A stretch of 6,163 nucleotides of DNA. Source: Candidatus Bathyarchaeota archaeon. Its GTDB lineage: Archaea; Thermoproteota; Bathyarchaeia; TCS64. The notes below the pieces were generated by a model, which had not been told where the DNA came from, did not search any database, and worked only from the letters and a program-made list of their open reading frames with translations. Below are positions 6,032-6,163 of this stretch, piece after piece (positions within the stretch are counted from its first letter, which is position 1; each line of letters begins with the position of its first letter). A program made the translations under genes and the position numbers. The stretch is taken from assembly GCA_030602935.1 (NCBI GenBank), contig JAUVYU010000052.1, positions 1 through 6,163 on the forward strand, in the 5' to 3' direction.

Positions 6032-6163
6032 CTCCTGTACATGCCCCCTGTCGACAGGACGTAGTCGGCCCTCATCTGGAACTCGGACTCGCACTCCGGG
6101 TGCACCAGTAGCTCCGCCTCCGGGTACCTCTCCTTCAGCTTCATGGCGGCAGCTCCGTCTCCG
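5909..6163. repeat. Large inverted repeat (fold-back) within nadA
   Basis: The left arm 5909-6031 and right arm 6041-6163 are reverse complements over 123 bp with one mismatch (C5985 against A6087). They are separated by a 9-nt spacer (CTCCTGTAC). The right arm runs to the window edge, so the true length is unknown. A perfect 12-nt palindrome, CCTGTCGACAGG, lies close to the fold in each arm (6014-6025 and 6047-6058). Since the arms are nadA coding sequence, this is not a natural terminator. Confidence 0.97.
6032..6163 (-). pseudogene. nadA: Inverted partial copy of nadA
   Basis: Read on the minus strand from 6163, this restarts NadA at DGAAAMKLKERYPEAE and continues to HPECESEF...STGGMYR. 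It differs from the plus-strand copy by one residue (HPECESEF against HPECEPEF). The 9-nt spacer gives STGG-MYR on this strand, closer to the usual STGGM of quinolinate synthases than the STGG-ISC read on the plus strand. The spacer therefore probably belongs to this copy. It has no start of its own and is a by-product of the fold-back. Confidence 0.85.

Noticed and set aside
5909..6163. Fold-back read as a giant terminator, a CRISPR-like repeat or a transposon end
   Set aside because: Both arms are NadA coding sequence, there is only one pair, and no transposase or T-tract is present.

Overview
The window looks like a fragment of an archaeal chromosome, probably from a single-cell or metagenomic assembly. 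The archaeal reading rests on three things: heavy use of AGG/AGA for arginine in GC-rich coding sequence, short AT-rich intergenic gaps with TATA-like boxes about 25 nt before plausible transcript starts, and the gene types present. The phylum cannot be fixed from what is visible; an uncultured lineage such as Bathyarchaeia is only a guess.

Layout. Bases 1-64 are a near-exact copy of the leader and first codons of nadC, followed by about 120 bp that I do not recognise. Three genes then lie on the minus strand. In order of transcription they are an MFS transporter (4321 to 3110), a long MutL/GlmL-type ASKHA ATPase (2857 to 1085) and a protein built on barrel-sandwich-hybrid-like repeats (1084 to 188). 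The last two abut exactly and look translationally coupled. The MutL gene seems to have its own promoter, with a perfect 7-bp dyad beside the TATA-like box. Divergent from the transporter, a plus-strand nadC-nadA operon encodes quinolinate phosphoribosyltransferase and quinolinate synthase, the last steps of de novo NAD synthesis from iminoaspartate.

Both ends are anomalous. The left end repeats the start of nadC in direct orientation 4455 bp before the real gene. The right end folds back: 123 bp of nadA are repeated in inverted orientation after a 9-nt spacer, so nadA loses its C-terminal quarter, including the expected third Fe-S cysteine. The fold-back is most simply a chimera or contig-end artefact. 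The direct repeat could be an artefact or the scar of a duplication or insertion.

The biologically most interesting element is the MutL-like ATPase paired with the barrel-sandwich protein. MutL/GlmL proteins are linked to reactivation of adenosylcobalamin-dependent carbon-skeleton mutases, but no mutase subunit or cobalamin-binding protein is present here, so the client of this pair is unknown.
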